Shown here: positions 30,172-39,269 of the stretch, piece by piece | Layout of the letters: every line of letters begins with the position of its first letter | How positions within the stretch are numbered: the first letter of the stretch is position 1 | Assembly: GCF_000426725.1 (NCBI RefSeq) | Contig: NZ_AUFX01000004.1 | Coordinates: 496,001-560,000 of the forward strand | DNA length: 64,000 bases | Direction of reading: 5' to 3' | From: Sporocytophaga myxococcoides DSM 11118 | GTDB taxonomy: Bacteria; Bacteroidota; Bacteroidia; Cytophagales; Cytophagaceae | Translations under genes and position numbers: made by a program | The notes under the pieces: generated by a model | The model's database searches: none | What the model saw: only the letters and a program-made list of their open reading frames with translations | Told to the model about the DNA's origin: nothing

Positions 30172-30205
30172 CATAAAGGTTAAAGCAAAAGCTTTAACCT
30201 TTATG
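30172..30205. terminator. Bidirectional hairpin between converging genes
   Basis: CATAAAGGTTAAAGC and GCTTTAACCTTTATG form a perfect 15-bp stem with loop AAAA. It lies between the ceramidase-like gene and the malectin gene, 32 and 20 bases from their stops. There is no long T-run. Confidence 0.65.
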
Positions 30206-30225
30206 AATATAATTCCATTAAATCT

Positions 30226-31116
30226 TTATTGCTTAATCAGGCGAAGAGTTTCGCTTGCTTTATCATTGGTTACTTTCAACATATATACTCCTGATGGTTG
30301 AGAAGAAAGATCTACCCTTAAATCATTTCCTGAGAATTCCGCTTTAGGGTTGTCAATTTGCTTTCCATAGCTGTCAAATAATTGTAAATCTCTTACAGCA
30401 GAATTATCCAATTTTAATGTCACTACATCTTTACAAGGATTTGGAAATGCTGCAATAGTATTCTGAGTTCTCTTGCCAAAAACACTTTGAACTGTAGGTG
30501 TTACTTCAATTATTTCAATACCGTTAATCTTGGGCTGACCAACGTTCTTTGCAAATACTATATTAAGGGTATCATCATCACCAACTTCTGCAACAAAAGT
30601 TTTGGCAACTCCTGTAAATTTTCCGACTTCACTGAAAATGTCAAAGTTTGAAAGCACCTTTTCACCTTCTACCCAGATATCAAAAACTCTCACGCCTGGT
30701 TCATTAAAGTAAAGTTCAGCAAAATATAATCTCACTTCGACAAGCGAGGTAGCTTTCACAGGAAATTTCCATTCTAACTCAGTACCTCCTTTGAATTCAG
30801 AAAGACTTCTTTCACTCTTAAAAACTTTTACAGGTACAGATACGGGCACAGAAGCATCAAATAAAATAGTATCATATACTGTATATGTTCTGTTTCCGGC
30901 AATAGCCGTATCAACATATAAAGAGGGAGCATCCGGGTGATCATTTCCCCAGGCAACCTTTGATGTATCTATGCTCGATACAGTAGTACCTCCGGGATTA
31001 ACTCTATAGAGTGTTGTACTATATACAGTTCCTGAAGGCTGAGCGGATGCATTTATTGCAAAAAGGAAAAAGAGAGCAAGCCCTCCTATGAATTGAAGTG
31101 TAAATATTTTTTTCAT
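30226..31116 (-). CDS. Secreted malectin-domain protein with T9SS sorting domain
   Basis: 296 residues. Signal peptide 1-25 (ASA before QPSG). Residues about 40-205 form a malectin-like carbohydrate-binding domain (VRLYFAELYFNEPGVRVFDIWVEG, KINGIEIIEV). The last 75 residues are a type A T9SS sorting domain: AFPNPCKDVVTLKLDN, QLFDSYGKQI, LSSQPSGVYMLKV. It should be exported by the type IX system and attached to or released from the cell surface. Its sugar ligand is unknown. Confidence 0.85.
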   Translation of the reverse strand: MKKIFTLQFIGGLALFFLFAINASAQPSGTVYSTTLYRVNPGGTTVSSIDTSKVAWGNDHPDAPSLYVDTAIAGNRTYTVYDTILFDASVPVSVPVKVFKSERSLSEFKGGTELEWKFPVKATSLVEVRLYFAELYFNEPGVRVFDIWVEGEKVLSNFDIFSEVGKFTGVAKTFVAEVGDDDTLNIVFAKNVGQPKINGIEIIEVTPTVQSVFGKRTQNTIAAFPNPCKDVVTLKLDNSAVRDLQLFDSYGKQIDNPKAEFSGNDLRVDLSSQPSGVYMLKVTNDKASETLRLIKQ

Positions 31117-31493
31117 AATTATTAATTTGGCTAAATCATTTTCTCTTCACACAACCTGTATGGGTCCATCAGTGTTTAGCCTTTGTTTCAAATGAATTCA
31201 ATTAGCCAATTTTATTTATTGAGATTGCTCTGATTTATATACATTTCTCCCTCATTCTAAAAACCGGAAGCTTAAAAAATTAATCTCTTTTTAATCCTGT
31301 CAGATAAGAATACCGAGTGATTATATAAAAACACCATATTATATAAAGTGATTTTAATGGCACAAAACTAGAGCTTATAAGATGCGCCTTTTAGTATTGT
31401 CAAAAAAAATATATAGCTGTCCCCAACACTTTCTTAACAATATTGAACTTGTCTGGTTATCATTTTTAGGAACTTAACTAAAAAAAGAAAATT
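31117..31493. other. AT-rich intergenic region
   Basis: About 380 bases between the malectin gene and a tiny ORF. It is very A+T-rich. I see no gene, no convincing hairpin and no clear TAnnTTTG promoter here, although it must contain the promoter of the minus-strand malectin gene. Confidence 0.6.
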
Positions 31494-31577
31494 ATGACAA
31501 CTAAAGAAAAAGGTGCTCCAAAACCTCAGCCAACTAAACCTGAGGCACCAAAAAAACCAGAACCAAAAAAGAAATAA
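31494..31577 (+). CDS. Possible 27-residue Pro/Lys-rich peptide
   Basis: ATG ACA ACT to TAA gives MTTKEKGAPKPQPTKPEAP and then KKPEPKKK, with about half of the residues Pro or Lys and no hydrophobic ones. The ORF sits alone in a 570-base gap and is followed 56 bases later by a perfect hairpin terminator, which is what a short transcribed gene would have. No similarity is known to me. It may be chance, but the composition is not what random AT-rich DNA usually gives. Confidence 0.4.
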   Translation: MTTKEKGAPKPQPTKPEAPKKPEPKKK

Positions 31578-31633
31578 GGAAAATTTCTTTTTACAAAGCA
31601 TGAGCCAATAGATTCGTGCTTTTATTTTTAAAC

Positions 31634-31669
31634 AAGAAGAGGAAGGTATAAACCTTCCTCTTCTTTTGT
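31634..31669. terminator. Terminator shared by the small ORF and the FucP-like gene
   Basis: AAGAAGAGGAAGG and CCTTCCTCTTCTT form a perfect 13-bp stem with loop TATAAA, followed by T residues on the plus strand. Confidence 0.75.
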
Positions 31670-31690
31670 TATAGTTCTATTTACCTGGTT

Positions 31691-32923
31691 TTAATAGAAG
31701 TTGGTCCTCTTAGGGTATCTAGACCCTTTAAGACCAAAGTAAGCAATGAAAATATAACACAGGACAGGAAGAATAAATCCTGCTTTACCCTCAATCAATG
31801 CATGAGAAACAAATGGTACAACTGCTCCTCCGACAACTGCCATAATAAGCATTGCTGAACCTTCCTCCGAAAATTTTCCAAGACCGTCAATACCCATGGT
31901 AAAGATGCAAGGGAAAAGAACAGAGTTAAATAAACCTACAGCTACTATTGCGTAAATGGAAATTTGAGAATCTATTAACATAAAGCCCATTACCAGTAAT
32001 GATGCGATAATAGAAAATATTCCGATACTCTTTCTTGGACTAATTTTAACAAGTAAGGCAGACCCGACAAACCTTCCAACCATTGCACCGCCCCAGTATA
32101 AAACAGCTAATTCACTTGCGGCAGAAGCAAGATAAGTTCCTATAGTAACTTCTGCACCGACATATGCAAAAATAGCAAGGGCACCAAGACCCGCGTGAGA
32201 AAACTGCCACACCTGAGTTCTCGGAGGGTTTGTTTCCAAAACAAGAGGCTCAATTTCTTTAGTATTAATTCTCGGCAGTCTTGAGAAAAACAGGAAAACA
32301 CCAAGCAACAATAACACCACGCCAAGCAGCACAAATGGAAGCTGCACAAAATGAACTACAGAATTTCTGATTTCCTCAGGCGACATATCAAAATAACTTC
32401 TTTCATTAAGACCGGAAAGTTCCATCAGAAATCCTGACGCAAACAAAGTAGCAACAAATGCTCCCAGAGAATTAAAGGCTTGTACCAAGGTTAATTTACT
32501 TGCTCCCTTTCCTCTGGAACCAAGTAAAGCTACATATGGATTAGCCGCAACTTGAAGAATTGTGATACCTGTTGCCTGAATAAACAGCGCTGTCATAAAG
32601 AAGGAGTAAGATCGCATTCCAGTTGCAGGATAAGCCAGAAAGCAACCTGCAGCAGCAAGACTCAAACCCGTCATCATTCCTTTCCTGTAACCAATTTTGT
32701 CAATTAATTTTCCGGAGGGAACTGCCATTATGAAATATGTGGCAAAAAACAGAAAATTCATGGATATTGCTTCAACATAGCTCAACTGAAATACTGTTCG
32801 TAAATCGTTAGCAAGCATTATATTTGTTACCGTTATGAGTCCCCACATAAAAAACAATGTGGAAAGCACCGCGAACACAATCGTATAATTTGGCGATTCT
32901 TTTTCTGGGTTTAAAAAAGACAT
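31691..32923 (-). CDS. MFS sugar transporter, FucP/GluP-like
   Basis: 410 residues with about 12 transmembrane helices. Motifs of the fucose/glucose-galactose permease family: FFMWGLITVTNIMLANDLR (helix 1), IDKIGYRKGMMTGL (loop 2-3), ATGITILQVAANPYVALLG (helix 4-5), TLVQAFNSLGAF. It is a proton symporter for a monosaccharide, probably a hexose or deoxyhexose. The family Asn and Glu sugar contacts cannot all be placed with confidence; the segment VGAEVTIGTYLAS supplies a Glu in helix 7. It is monocistronic. Confidence 0.85.
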   Translation of the reverse strand: MSFLNPEKESPNYTIVFAVLSTLFFMWGLITVTNIMLANDLRTVFQLSYVEAISMNFLFFATYFIMAVPSGKLIDKIGYRKGMMTGLSLAAAGCFLAYPATGMRSYSFFMTALFIQATGITILQVAANPYVALLGSRGKGASKLTLVQAFNSLGAFVATLFASGFLMELSGLNERSYFDMSPEEIRNSVVHFVQLPFVLLGVVLLLLGVFLFFSRLPRINTKEIEPLVLETNPPRTQVWQFSHAGLGALAIFAYVGAEVTIGTYLASAASELAVLYWGGAMVGRFVGSALLVKISPRKSIGIFSIIASLLVMGFMLIDSQISIYAIVAVGLFNSVLFPCIFTMGIDGLGKFSEEGSAMLIMAVVGGAVVPFVSHALIEGKAGFILPVLCYIFIAYFGLKGSRYPKRTNFY

Positions 32924-33040
32924 ATTTAGAGTGATTTACAAGTTTATATTTTTCCTGGTTTCTATATAAATAAAAATTACGAATAAAACTTAAACTTGTT
33001 ACCTAAATATGCTTTTATCAATAAAATTTATTATTAAAAA

Positions 33041-33340
33041 ATGATAATCTACAATCTAACGCTTGTATCACTTCCAGAAATTCAAATGGAAGTCTTGACA
33101 GAAATAAAATCGAATTACATTCCTGGTTTGCAGAAAAGTAATTATGGAGCAAGCTATAAGGTCATGAAAATCCTATCAGGCGAGGGAAACGAAAGCACCT
33201 TTGCATTGCAGGTTTCCTTTGAAAATCAAGACAATTATATTTCATTTGCGGACAATTACGAATACATTCTTCTTGAAGAAATACAAAAAAAATTCCCCAA
33301 TCAGGTTATGCCTTTTGCAACCCTTCTTGAGGAATTATAA
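33041..33340 (+). CDS. DUF4286 family protein
   Basis: 99 residues, cytoplasmic. It starts MIIYNLTLVSLPEIQMEVLTEIKSNYIPGL and ends VMPFATLLEEL, the pattern of DUF4286, a small alpha/beta family of Bacteroidota with no known function. It lies convergent with serS. Confidence 0.75.
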   Translation: MIIYNLTLVSLPEIQMEVLTEIKSNYIPGLQKSNYGASYKVMKILSGEGNESTFALQVSFENQDNYISFADNYEYILLEEIQKKFPNQVMPFATLLEEL

Positions 33341-33376
33341 TATCGTTTAATTAAGTCTTTTGTAAGATTTATGGAA

Positions 33377-33404
33377 TTTAACCTTTTTTATACAAAAGGT
33401 TAAA
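33377..33404. terminator. Hairpin at the serS 3' end
   Basis: TTTAACCTTTT and AAAAGGTTAAA form an 11-bp stem that includes the serS stop codon. It lies between two converging genes. The stem is A+T-rich and lacks a clear T-run, so terminator function is tentative. Confidence 0.45.
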
Positions 33405-34668
33405 TTCTGTCAAAACCTGTATAAGGAATCAGAACTTCCGGAATTTTGATACCATCTTTGTCCTGGTTATTCTCAAGTAATGCGGCAACAATCCTTGGAA
33501 GAGCTAGTGCACTACCATTTAAAGTGTGCAGAAGTCTAGTTTTTCCTTCGGATTTAAAGCGCAATTTAAGTCTGTTGGCCTGGAATGTTTCAAAGTTACT
33601 TACAGAACTCACTTCAAGCCATCTTTTCTGAGCCGCGGAATATACTTCAAAATCATAAGTCAGAGCAGAGTTAAAACTCATATCTCCACCACAAAGACGT
33701 AAAATACGGAACTGAAGACCAAGTTTGTATAACAATTCTCTCACATGATCAACCATCTTGTCCAGGGCTTCATAAGAAGAATCAGGATGAACGATCTGAA
33801 CAATCTCCACCTTATCAAACTGATGCAACCTGTTTAAGCCCCTGACATCAGCCCCCCACGATCCCGCCTCTCTTCTGAAACAAGGAGTGTAACCAACATT
33901 CTTCACAGGAAGATCTTCCTCTTTAACAATAACATCTCTGTAAATATTAGTGATCGGAACCTCAGCAGTAGGAATGAGGTAAAAATTATCGGCAGATGCA
34001 AAATACATTTGCCCCTCTTTGTCAGGAAGCTGACCCGTAGCAAATCCTGAATCTGCATTTACTAAAATAGGAGGTTGCACCTCTCCATAACCGGCTTTCA
34101 GGGCTTCATCCAGAAAGAAGTTAATCAAAGCTCTCTGAAGTCTGGCACCTTTACCTTTATATACAGGAAAACCTGCACCCGTAAGTTTTACACCAAGATC
34201 AAAATCAATTATGTCAAATTTTTTAATAAGCTCCCAGTGAGGAAGTGCACCGTCATAAAGTGCCGGCGTGCTGCCATGTTCAAAAACATTGAGGTTTTCT
34301 TCGGGAGTACGTCCTTCTGGAACTGATGAATGTGGAAGATTGGGCAGCTTAACTAATGTATCATTTAATTCGCCTTCAAGACTTGCAAGTTTGTCCTCCT
34401 GTTCTTTACTCTTAGTCCTAAGATCAGCAGCTACAGCTTTAGCCTCCTCAGCAGCATCTTTTTGACCAGTTTTCATCAACTGCCCAATTTCTTTGGCCTT
34501 TGTGTTGCTTTGAGCAAGTATATCGTCAAGAAGTCTTTGTGTATCTCTTCTTTGTTGGTCAATCTCGATTACCTTATCAACGAACGTTTCAGCATCTTTA
34601 AAGTATTTTTTCTTCAGTCCGGCAATTACTTCCGTTTTATTCTCACGTATAAAAGCAATCTGTAACAT
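33400..34668 (-). CDS. serS: Seryl-tRNA synthetase
   Basis: 422 residues from the ATG at 34668 (MLQIAFIRENKTEV), which matches the family start; eight extra upstream residues are rejected. The N-terminal coiled-coil arm (about 25-105) binds the tRNA-Ser variable arm. Class II motifs follow: motif 2 FRREAGSWGADVRGLNRLHQF and motif 3 LNGSALALPRIVAALLENNQ. It charges tRNA-Ser, and tRNA-Sec if present. It is a single gene. Confidence 0.96.
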   Translation of the reverse strand: MLQIAFIRENKTEVIAGLKKKYFKDAETFVDKVIEIDQQRRDTQRLLDDILAQSNTKAKEIGQLMKTGQKDAAEEAKAVAADLRTKSKEQEDKLASLEGELNDTLVKLPNLPHSSVPEGRTPEENLNVFEHGSTPALYDGALPHWELIKKFDIIDFDLGVKLTGAGFPVYKGKGARLQRALINFFLDEALKAGYGEVQPPILVNADSGFATGQLPDKEGQMYFASADNFYLIPTAEVPITNIYRDVIVKEEDLPVKNVGYTPCFRREAGSWGADVRGLNRLHQFDKVEIVQIVHPDSSYEALDKMVDHVRELLYKLGLQFRILRLCGGDMSFNSALTYDFEVYSAAQKRWLEVSSVSNFETFQANRLKLRFKSEGKTRLLHTLNGSALALPRIVAALLENNQDKDGIKIPEVLIPYTGFDRI

Positions 34669-34770
34669 ATATTTTATTTGAAAAGAGCACAAATAAACCT
34701 AAAAAGACCACACGAGTCCAAACTTTTTAATTATTTTCCGCGTTAAAAATTTTAAATAAATAAAAATTAC

Positions 34771-34801
34771 TTGACAATTATCTCCTGATAATTTAATATT
34801 G
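34771..34801 (+). promoter_or_regulatory. Promoter and long leader of rho
   Basis: TTG at 34771-34773, exactly 20 bases, then TAATATTG at 34794-34801 (7 of 8 positions of the -7 consensus). Transcription from about 34807 would give a 5' leader near 160 bases before rho. Long leaders are known for rho in other bacteria, where Rho limits its own synthesis; whether that holds here is inference. Confidence 0.5.
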
Positions 34802-34965
34802 CAGAACCAAAACAGCATCTGAGCTTTTTCTTAAACAAGTTCATTTCTTTTTAGTTTAACTTAACATCTTAATAAATAACCAGTTTTCATCCTTAAATGG
34901 GATTCCCTTTTAAAACATAATCAGAATTGGTTAGTTGATCGTGTTTAATCTATCACAGCATTTCT

Positions 34966-36543
34966 ATGTACAATATTGAAGAATTAGAGGACAGATTATT
35001 ATCTGAATTGAAGGACATTGCCGAAAAGTTAGGTATTCAGAATTTTAAAAAGCTTCAGAAAAAAGAACTCATATATAAAATCCTCGACCAACAGGCGGTA
35101 ATGCCAGAGCCGCAACTCACCGAAAACAAACAAATGATGACAATTGACAATACGGAAGACGGCTCAAGAGATGAAAAGGAGCCTAGAAAAAGGATCAGAA
35201 AGAGAGAAAATGTAAAGGAAACTGAGCCAGCTAATGAAGAGTTCCCTTCCTTTTCCAGTTCAAATGAATTTGTTTTCGAACCTTTCCAAAGAGAATCCGA
35301 GCCACTATTTGAAACAGCAGCCCCAGCAGTTTCCACTTTTGAAGAAATAAGAGAAGAAAAGCCTGTAGAAAGAATAAAATCAACAAGACCAACACCTCAA
35401 AACAGCGGTGGCGTTAGCATGCGAGAGTTTGATGGCATTATTCTTAACTCAGGTGTACTAGAAATAATGCAGGACGGATATGGTTTCTTAAGATCAGCAG
35501 ACTATAACTATCTTGCGAGCCCTGACGATATATATGTATCTCCTTCACAGATAAAACTATTCGGATTAAAAACAGGTGACACTGTTAAAGGTCAGATCAG
35601 ACCTCCGAAAGAAGGTGAAAAATATTTTGCCCTACTAAGAGTTGAAAGTGTAAACGGAAAGACCACGGAAGAAATCAGAGATCGTATTCCATTTGAATTC
35701 CTTACGCCTCTTTTCCCACAGGAAAGACTTAACCTTAGCACAACACACAATCAATTATCTACCAGAATTCTTGATCTTTTCGCACCAATCGGAAAAGGCC
35801 AAAGAGGTATGATTGTAGCTCAGCCTAAAACAGGTAAAACAGTTCTCCTAAAAGAAATTGCAAACGCTATTGCCACAAACCATCCAGAGGTATATCTGAT
35901 GATCCTATTGATCGACGAGCGTCCTGAGGAGGTTACAGATATGGCAAGAAACGTGAAAGCTGAAGTAATCTCTTCTACTTTTGACGAACAGGCTGAAAGA
36001 CACGTAAAGATTGCTTCTATTGTACTTGAGAAAGCTAAGAGAATGGTTGAATGCGGACACGATGTTGTTATCCTGCTTGACTCAATCACAAGGCTTGCAA
36101 GAGCATATAATACAGTTGTTCCGTCTTCAGGTAAAATACTTTCGGGTGGTGTGGATGCAAACGCTCTTCATAAACCTAAAAGATTCTTCGGTGCTGCAAG
36201 AAACGTAGAAAATGGTGGATCTCTTACTATCATTGCAACTGCTCTTATAGAGACTGGAAGTAAAATGGACGAGGTTATCTTTGAAGAATTCAAAGGTACC
36301 GGTAACATGGAACTTCAACTTGATAGAAAGCTTTCAAACAAAAGAATTTACCCTGCTATTGACGTTCCTGCTTCAGGAACAAGGCGTGAAGATCTTCTTA
36401 TGGATAAAGACGAGCTTTCAAGAGTTTGGATTCTCAGAAAATACATGTCAGATATGACCTCTGTAGAAGCAATGGACTTCCTGATAGACAAAATGAAAAA
36501 CACCAAGGACAACAACGAGTTCCTTGTTTCAATGAACGGATAG
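34966..36543 (+). CDS. rho: Transcription termination factor Rho
   Basis: 525 residues, about 100 longer than enteric Rho. Order: N-terminal helical domain (1-45, [22 protein letters not shown]), an inserted low-complexity acidic/basic region (about 50-150), the RNA-binding cold-shock domain ([23 protein letters not shown], about 168-235), and the hexameric ATPase with Walker A QPKTGKT (286-292), Walker [17 protein letters not shown] and the Q/R loops near [20 protein letters not shown]. Such inserts are common in Bacteroidota Rho. It is followed by a strong terminator. Confidence 0.96.
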   Translation: MYNIEELEDRLLSELKDIAEKLGIQNFKKLQKKELIYKILDQQAVMPEPQLTENKQMMTIDNTEDGSRDEKEPRKRIRKRENVKETEPANEEFPSFSSSNEFVFEPFQRESEPLFETAAPAVSTFEEIREEKPVERIKSTRPTPQNSGGVSMREFDGIILNSGVLEIMQDGYGFLRSADYNYLASPDDIYVSPSQIKLFGLKTGDTVKGQIRPPKEGEKYFALLRVESVNGKTTEEIRDRIPFEFLTPLFPQERLNLSTTHNQLSTRILDLFAPIGKGQRGMIVAQPKTGKTVLLKEIANAIATNHPEVYLMILLIDERPEEVTDMARNVKAEVISSTFDEQAERHVKIASIVLEKAKRMVECGHDVVILLDSITRLARAYNTVVPSSGKILSGGVDANALHKPKRFFGAARNVENGGSLTIIATALIETGSKMDEVIFEEFKGTGNMELQLDRKLSNKRIYPAIDVPASGTRREDLLMDKDELSRVWILRKYMSDMTSVEAMDFLIDKMKNTKDNNEFLVSMNG

Positions 36544-36566
36544 GTATTAAAATTACCAATTAATAT

Positions 36567-36592
36567 AAAAGCGGCCAAGTGCCGCTTTTTTT
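36567..36592 (+). terminator. Intrinsic terminator after rho
   Basis: AAAAGCGGC and GCCGCTTTT form a 9-bp stem with loop CAAGT, followed by more T. Confidence 0.85.
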
Positions 36593-36703
36593 CTATCTAT
36601 CTAGCAACTTTTAATTGCGGATTTACAAACATTCACCCTTTTATTCTCTTGTAATTCCGGATAATACTATACGCTTGTTTATATTCACTTTTTAACTAAT
36701 GCC

Positions 36704-37765
36704 ATGAGAAGTGTAAGACCTCACAATACAAGAAAAGCAGGACTCTCACCCGGAACCCTTGCAGAAAGAGAAAATATCGGTACTGCATCATCAATAACCG
36801 TTATGAGCTATAATGAAGCATTCCTCGAAGAACGGTCTATTACAAACCTTGAAGAACTGGAACAATATAGAAATGCAGATAGGGTCTCCTGGATTAACAT
36901 TGACGGAACTGAAGACAGCAAAAGCCTTAGCAAGATTGGTGAAATATTTAACCTGCATGCACTGTTGCTTGAAGACATTTCCATCGCAGGCCAGAGGCCA
37001 AAAGTAGACGACTTTGACGAACAGCTCTTTACTACATTAAATATGCTGAGCTATGATGATGAGAAAAATTGCATTTCAGTGGAACAAATCAGTATTGTTT
37101 TAGGTCGCAACTATGTATTATCTTTTCAGGAAGCCGGCGGGGATGTGTTCGATCCTAACAGATTTCGAATCAGGACTAACAAAGGGAAACTCAGAAAATC
37201 TCCGTCTGATTATCTTTTCTATACCCTCATAGATACAATTGTTGACAATTACTTTATCATACTTGAAAGAATCGGGGAAAAACTTGAAGACATAGAAGAT
37301 GCACTTATTATAGAGCCTACAGAAGACATTCTCAATGAATTATACTCTATAAAACGCGAACTGATACTATTGAGAAAGTCCATCTGGCCCTTGCGCGAGG
37401 TACTAATGAAATTTGAAAGAGAAGAGTTTGAACAAATTTCCTCAACTACTCAAACCTATTTCAAGGATGTATATGACCATACTGTTCAGATCATAGATAC
37501 TCTGGAATCTTTTAGAGATTTATCTGGAGGCATGCTTGATCTTTATATGTCAAGTATAAGCAATAAGATGAATGCAGTTATGAAGGTTCTTACTGTTATC
37601 TCTACCATATTTATACCATTGTCATTTTTGGCTGGAATATATGGGATGAATTTTGACTTTATACCTGAATTAAAGTGGAAATATGGCTATTTTGGATTTC
37701 TGGCTACATGCCTGACAATTTTAGTAGCAATGCTATTCTATTTCAAAAGAAAAAAATGGCTCTGA
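36704..37765 (+). CDS. corA: CorA magnesium/cobalt channel
   Basis: 353 residues. A large cytoplasmic N-terminal domain (1-290) with long helices is followed by two transmembrane helices. The signature YGMNF lies at about 313-317 between them, which is the ion-selectivity loop of CorA pentamers. The C-terminus is basic (FKRKKWL), as usual. It takes up Mg2+ and other divalent ions. Its stop codon lies inside the hairpin shared with the next gene. Confidence 0.94.
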   Translation: MRSVRPHNTRKAGLSPGTLAERENIGTASSITVMSYNEAFLEERSITNLEELEQYRNADRVSWINIDGTEDSKSLSKIGEIFNLHALLLEDISIAGQRPKVDDFDEQLFTTLNMLSYDDEKNCISVEQISIVLGRNYVLSFQEAGGDVFDPNRFRIRTNKGKLRKSPSDYLFYTLIDTIVDNYFIILERIGEKLEDIEDALIIEPTEDILNELYSIKRELILLRKSIWPLREVLMKFEREEFEQISSTTQTYFKDVYDHTVQIIDTLESFRDLSGGMLDLYMSSISNKMNAVMKVLTVISTIFIPLSFLAGIYGMNFDFIPELKWKYGYFGFLATCLTILVAMLFYFKRKKWL

Positions 37766-37775
37766 AAGAGCCATT
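37755..37775. terminator. Hairpin spanning the corA and FKBP stop codons
   Basis: AATGGCTC and GAGCCATT form an 8-bp stem with loop TGAAA. It contains the corA stop and touches the stop of the converging gene, so both transcripts would end within their own last codons or just after. Confidence 0.5.
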
Positions 37776-38208
37776 ACTTTACTTTTATCAAATGCATATC
37801 AAATATCAAAGTTGCATTAGGAGGTATTAAATAAGCTCCTGGGTGTTCATCATCTTTTACTCCTTTTTTACCATATCCAAGATTACCGGGAACTATCAAG
37901 ACCCCTTCTTCGCCTTCTGACATCAAAAGAACACCTTCATCCCACCCAGGGATTACTTCTTTATTTCCAAGAACAAACTGAAAAGGCCCTCCGGAGTCAT
38001 AGCTGCTGTCAAACTGTTTCCCATCAGTAAACTTTCCTCTGTAATGCACTTTTACTTTAGCCCCTTCATATGCTTTCTTTCCCGTACCTTTTTTCTTCAC
38101 AACATACTTTAAGCCGGATTTTGTTGTAATGGTATCTCCTTCAGCAAAAGCTTTGCTAAGCGTAAGTAAAAAAAGAAAGCAAAAATATATTAAATGTTTC
38201 ATAACCAA
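37774..38208 (-). CDS. Secreted FKBP-type prolyl isomerase
   Basis: 144 residues (142 if the second Met is used) with a signal peptide (about 1-22, AFA before EGD). One FKBP domain: VKVHYRGKFTDGKQFDSS, FQFVLGNKEVIPGWDEGVLLMSEGE, YGKKGVKDDEHPGAYLIPPNATLIFDMHLI. The active-site aromatic and Asp residues are present. It probably assists folding in the periplasm. It follows a two-domain FKBP gene on the same strand, 95 bases away with a terminator between. Confidence 0.9.
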   Translation of the reverse strand: MVMKHLIYFCFLFLLTLSKAFAEGDTITTKSGLKYVVKKKGTGKKAYEGAKVKVHYRGKFTDGKQFDSSYDSGGPFQFVLGNKEVIPGWDEGVLLMSEGEEGVLIVPGNLGYGKKGVKDDEHPGAYLIPPNATLIFDMHLIKVK

Positions 38209-38246
38209 ATTTTAGAAAGAAAAACGGAGATTAAAAAAATTGGTTT

Positions 38247-38281
38247 AAAGAAAAAGGGTTGCTCAACAAGAACAACCCTTT
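38247..38281 (-). terminator. Intrinsic terminator between the two FKBP genes
   Basis: On the minus strand AAAGGGTTG and CAACCCTTT pair around an 11-base loop and run into TTCTTT. It ends the transcript that contains the DHH phosphoesterase and two-domain FKBP genes. Confidence 0.7.
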
Positions 38282-38303
38282 ATCTATTACTTATTAAAGA
38301 ATA

Positions 38304-39269
38304 TTACTTTTTAACATCAAGCACTTCGATATCAAATACTAGAGGTGCATTTTTAGGGATCAGGAATTTATCTTTGTTTGCAGGATCAGGTACTCCAGTC
38401 TTTCCATAACCAAGAGGAGATGGAATAAAGATTGTAGCCTTATCACCTTTACCAAGCACCTGAAGAGCATCCTCCCAACCAGGGATAACTCTACCTAGCC
38501 CAACAACAACAGTAAACGGATCTTTACCTACTGATGAATCGAATGTAGTACCATCAAGCAACTTTCCAGTGTACTCAACAGTAACAGTATCGCCTGGAGC
38601 GATAAGTGGAGAATCTGCATCTTTAGTAATCAAATATGAAACACCATGCTTGGTTCTTTGAGCATTAATACCTTCTGATTTCAATTTTTTGTCAATGATA
38701 GCATGGTCTGTTGCTAGTTGGGCTTTTACAGAAGCAGAATCAAGCATTTTCGTGATATAATCTTCGACCATTGCCATTTGCTGCTTATTCATGTCCTGCT
38801 GCTGTTTCTTATACTTTTCTCTTTCAGCAGCTACCTCAGCTTTGGTATAAACTTTTACTACCTTCACATTGAATGTGGTGAAGCTACCTGGTTTAATTTC
38901 TTTTGGCATTTGAGTATTGAACCTCTTTTGGTAAAGAGAGTCACTGCTCACTAGAAAGATGGCGCTATCACCTTCGCTGAGCAGCACCAAACCTTCTTCA
39001 AGACTTCCTTTGAAAGGAGATTCAGAAACAAGAATATCTATAGGGTTTCCGTAATTTTGCTTTGCTGTGCTGAAAGTATCTTTTTCATTTTTATAGCTCA
39101 TCTGTACAAGGGCTACGCTTCCAACCTCAATTTTCTTACCACCAGTTGAGTCCTTTACTATTTTGTATTTAAGACCATTCTCCGTTTTTTTGTATCCGTC
39201 GCATGAAGACAGGATACCGGAAGCGGCTAAAATACATAGGCCAACTGCCGCAACACTTTTCTTTAACAT
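38304..39269 (-). CDS. Two-domain FKBP-type prolyl isomerase lipoprotein
   Basis: 321 residues with a lipobox ending at Cys23 (GILSSC). The first FKBP-like domain (about 30-140: VALVQMSYKNEKDTF, LEEGLVLLSEGDSAIFLVSS) is degenerate in the active site. A helical linker (140-200) follows. The second domain (about 205-320) is complete: VTVEYTGKLLDGTTFDSSV, VVVGLGRVIPGWEDALQVLGKGDKATIFIP, FDIEVLDV. It overlaps the upstream DHH gene by 7 bases, so the two are co-expressed. It should sit on the periplasmic side of a membrane. Confidence 0.88.
   Translation of the reverse strand: MLKKSVAAVGLCILAASGILSSCDGYKKTENGLKYKIVKDSTGGKKIEVGSVALVQMSYKNEKDTFSTAKQNYGNPIDILVSESPFKGSLEEGLVLLSEGDSAIFLVSSDSLYQKRFNTQMPKEIKPGSFTTFNVKVVKVYTKAEVAAEREKYKKQQQDMNKQQMAMVEDYITKMLDSASVKAQLATDHAIIDKKLKSEGINAQRTKHGVSYLITKDADSPLIAPGDTVTVEYTGKLLDGTTFDSSVGKDPFTVVVGLGRVIPGWEDALQVLGKGDKATIFIPSPLGYGKTGVPDPANKDKFLIPKNAPLVFDIEVLDVKK

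Noticed and set aside
33446-33631. Plus-strand frames inside serS, rho, dxs and other genes
   Set aside because: They are shadows of conserved genes on the other strand or frame, with no composition or family support.
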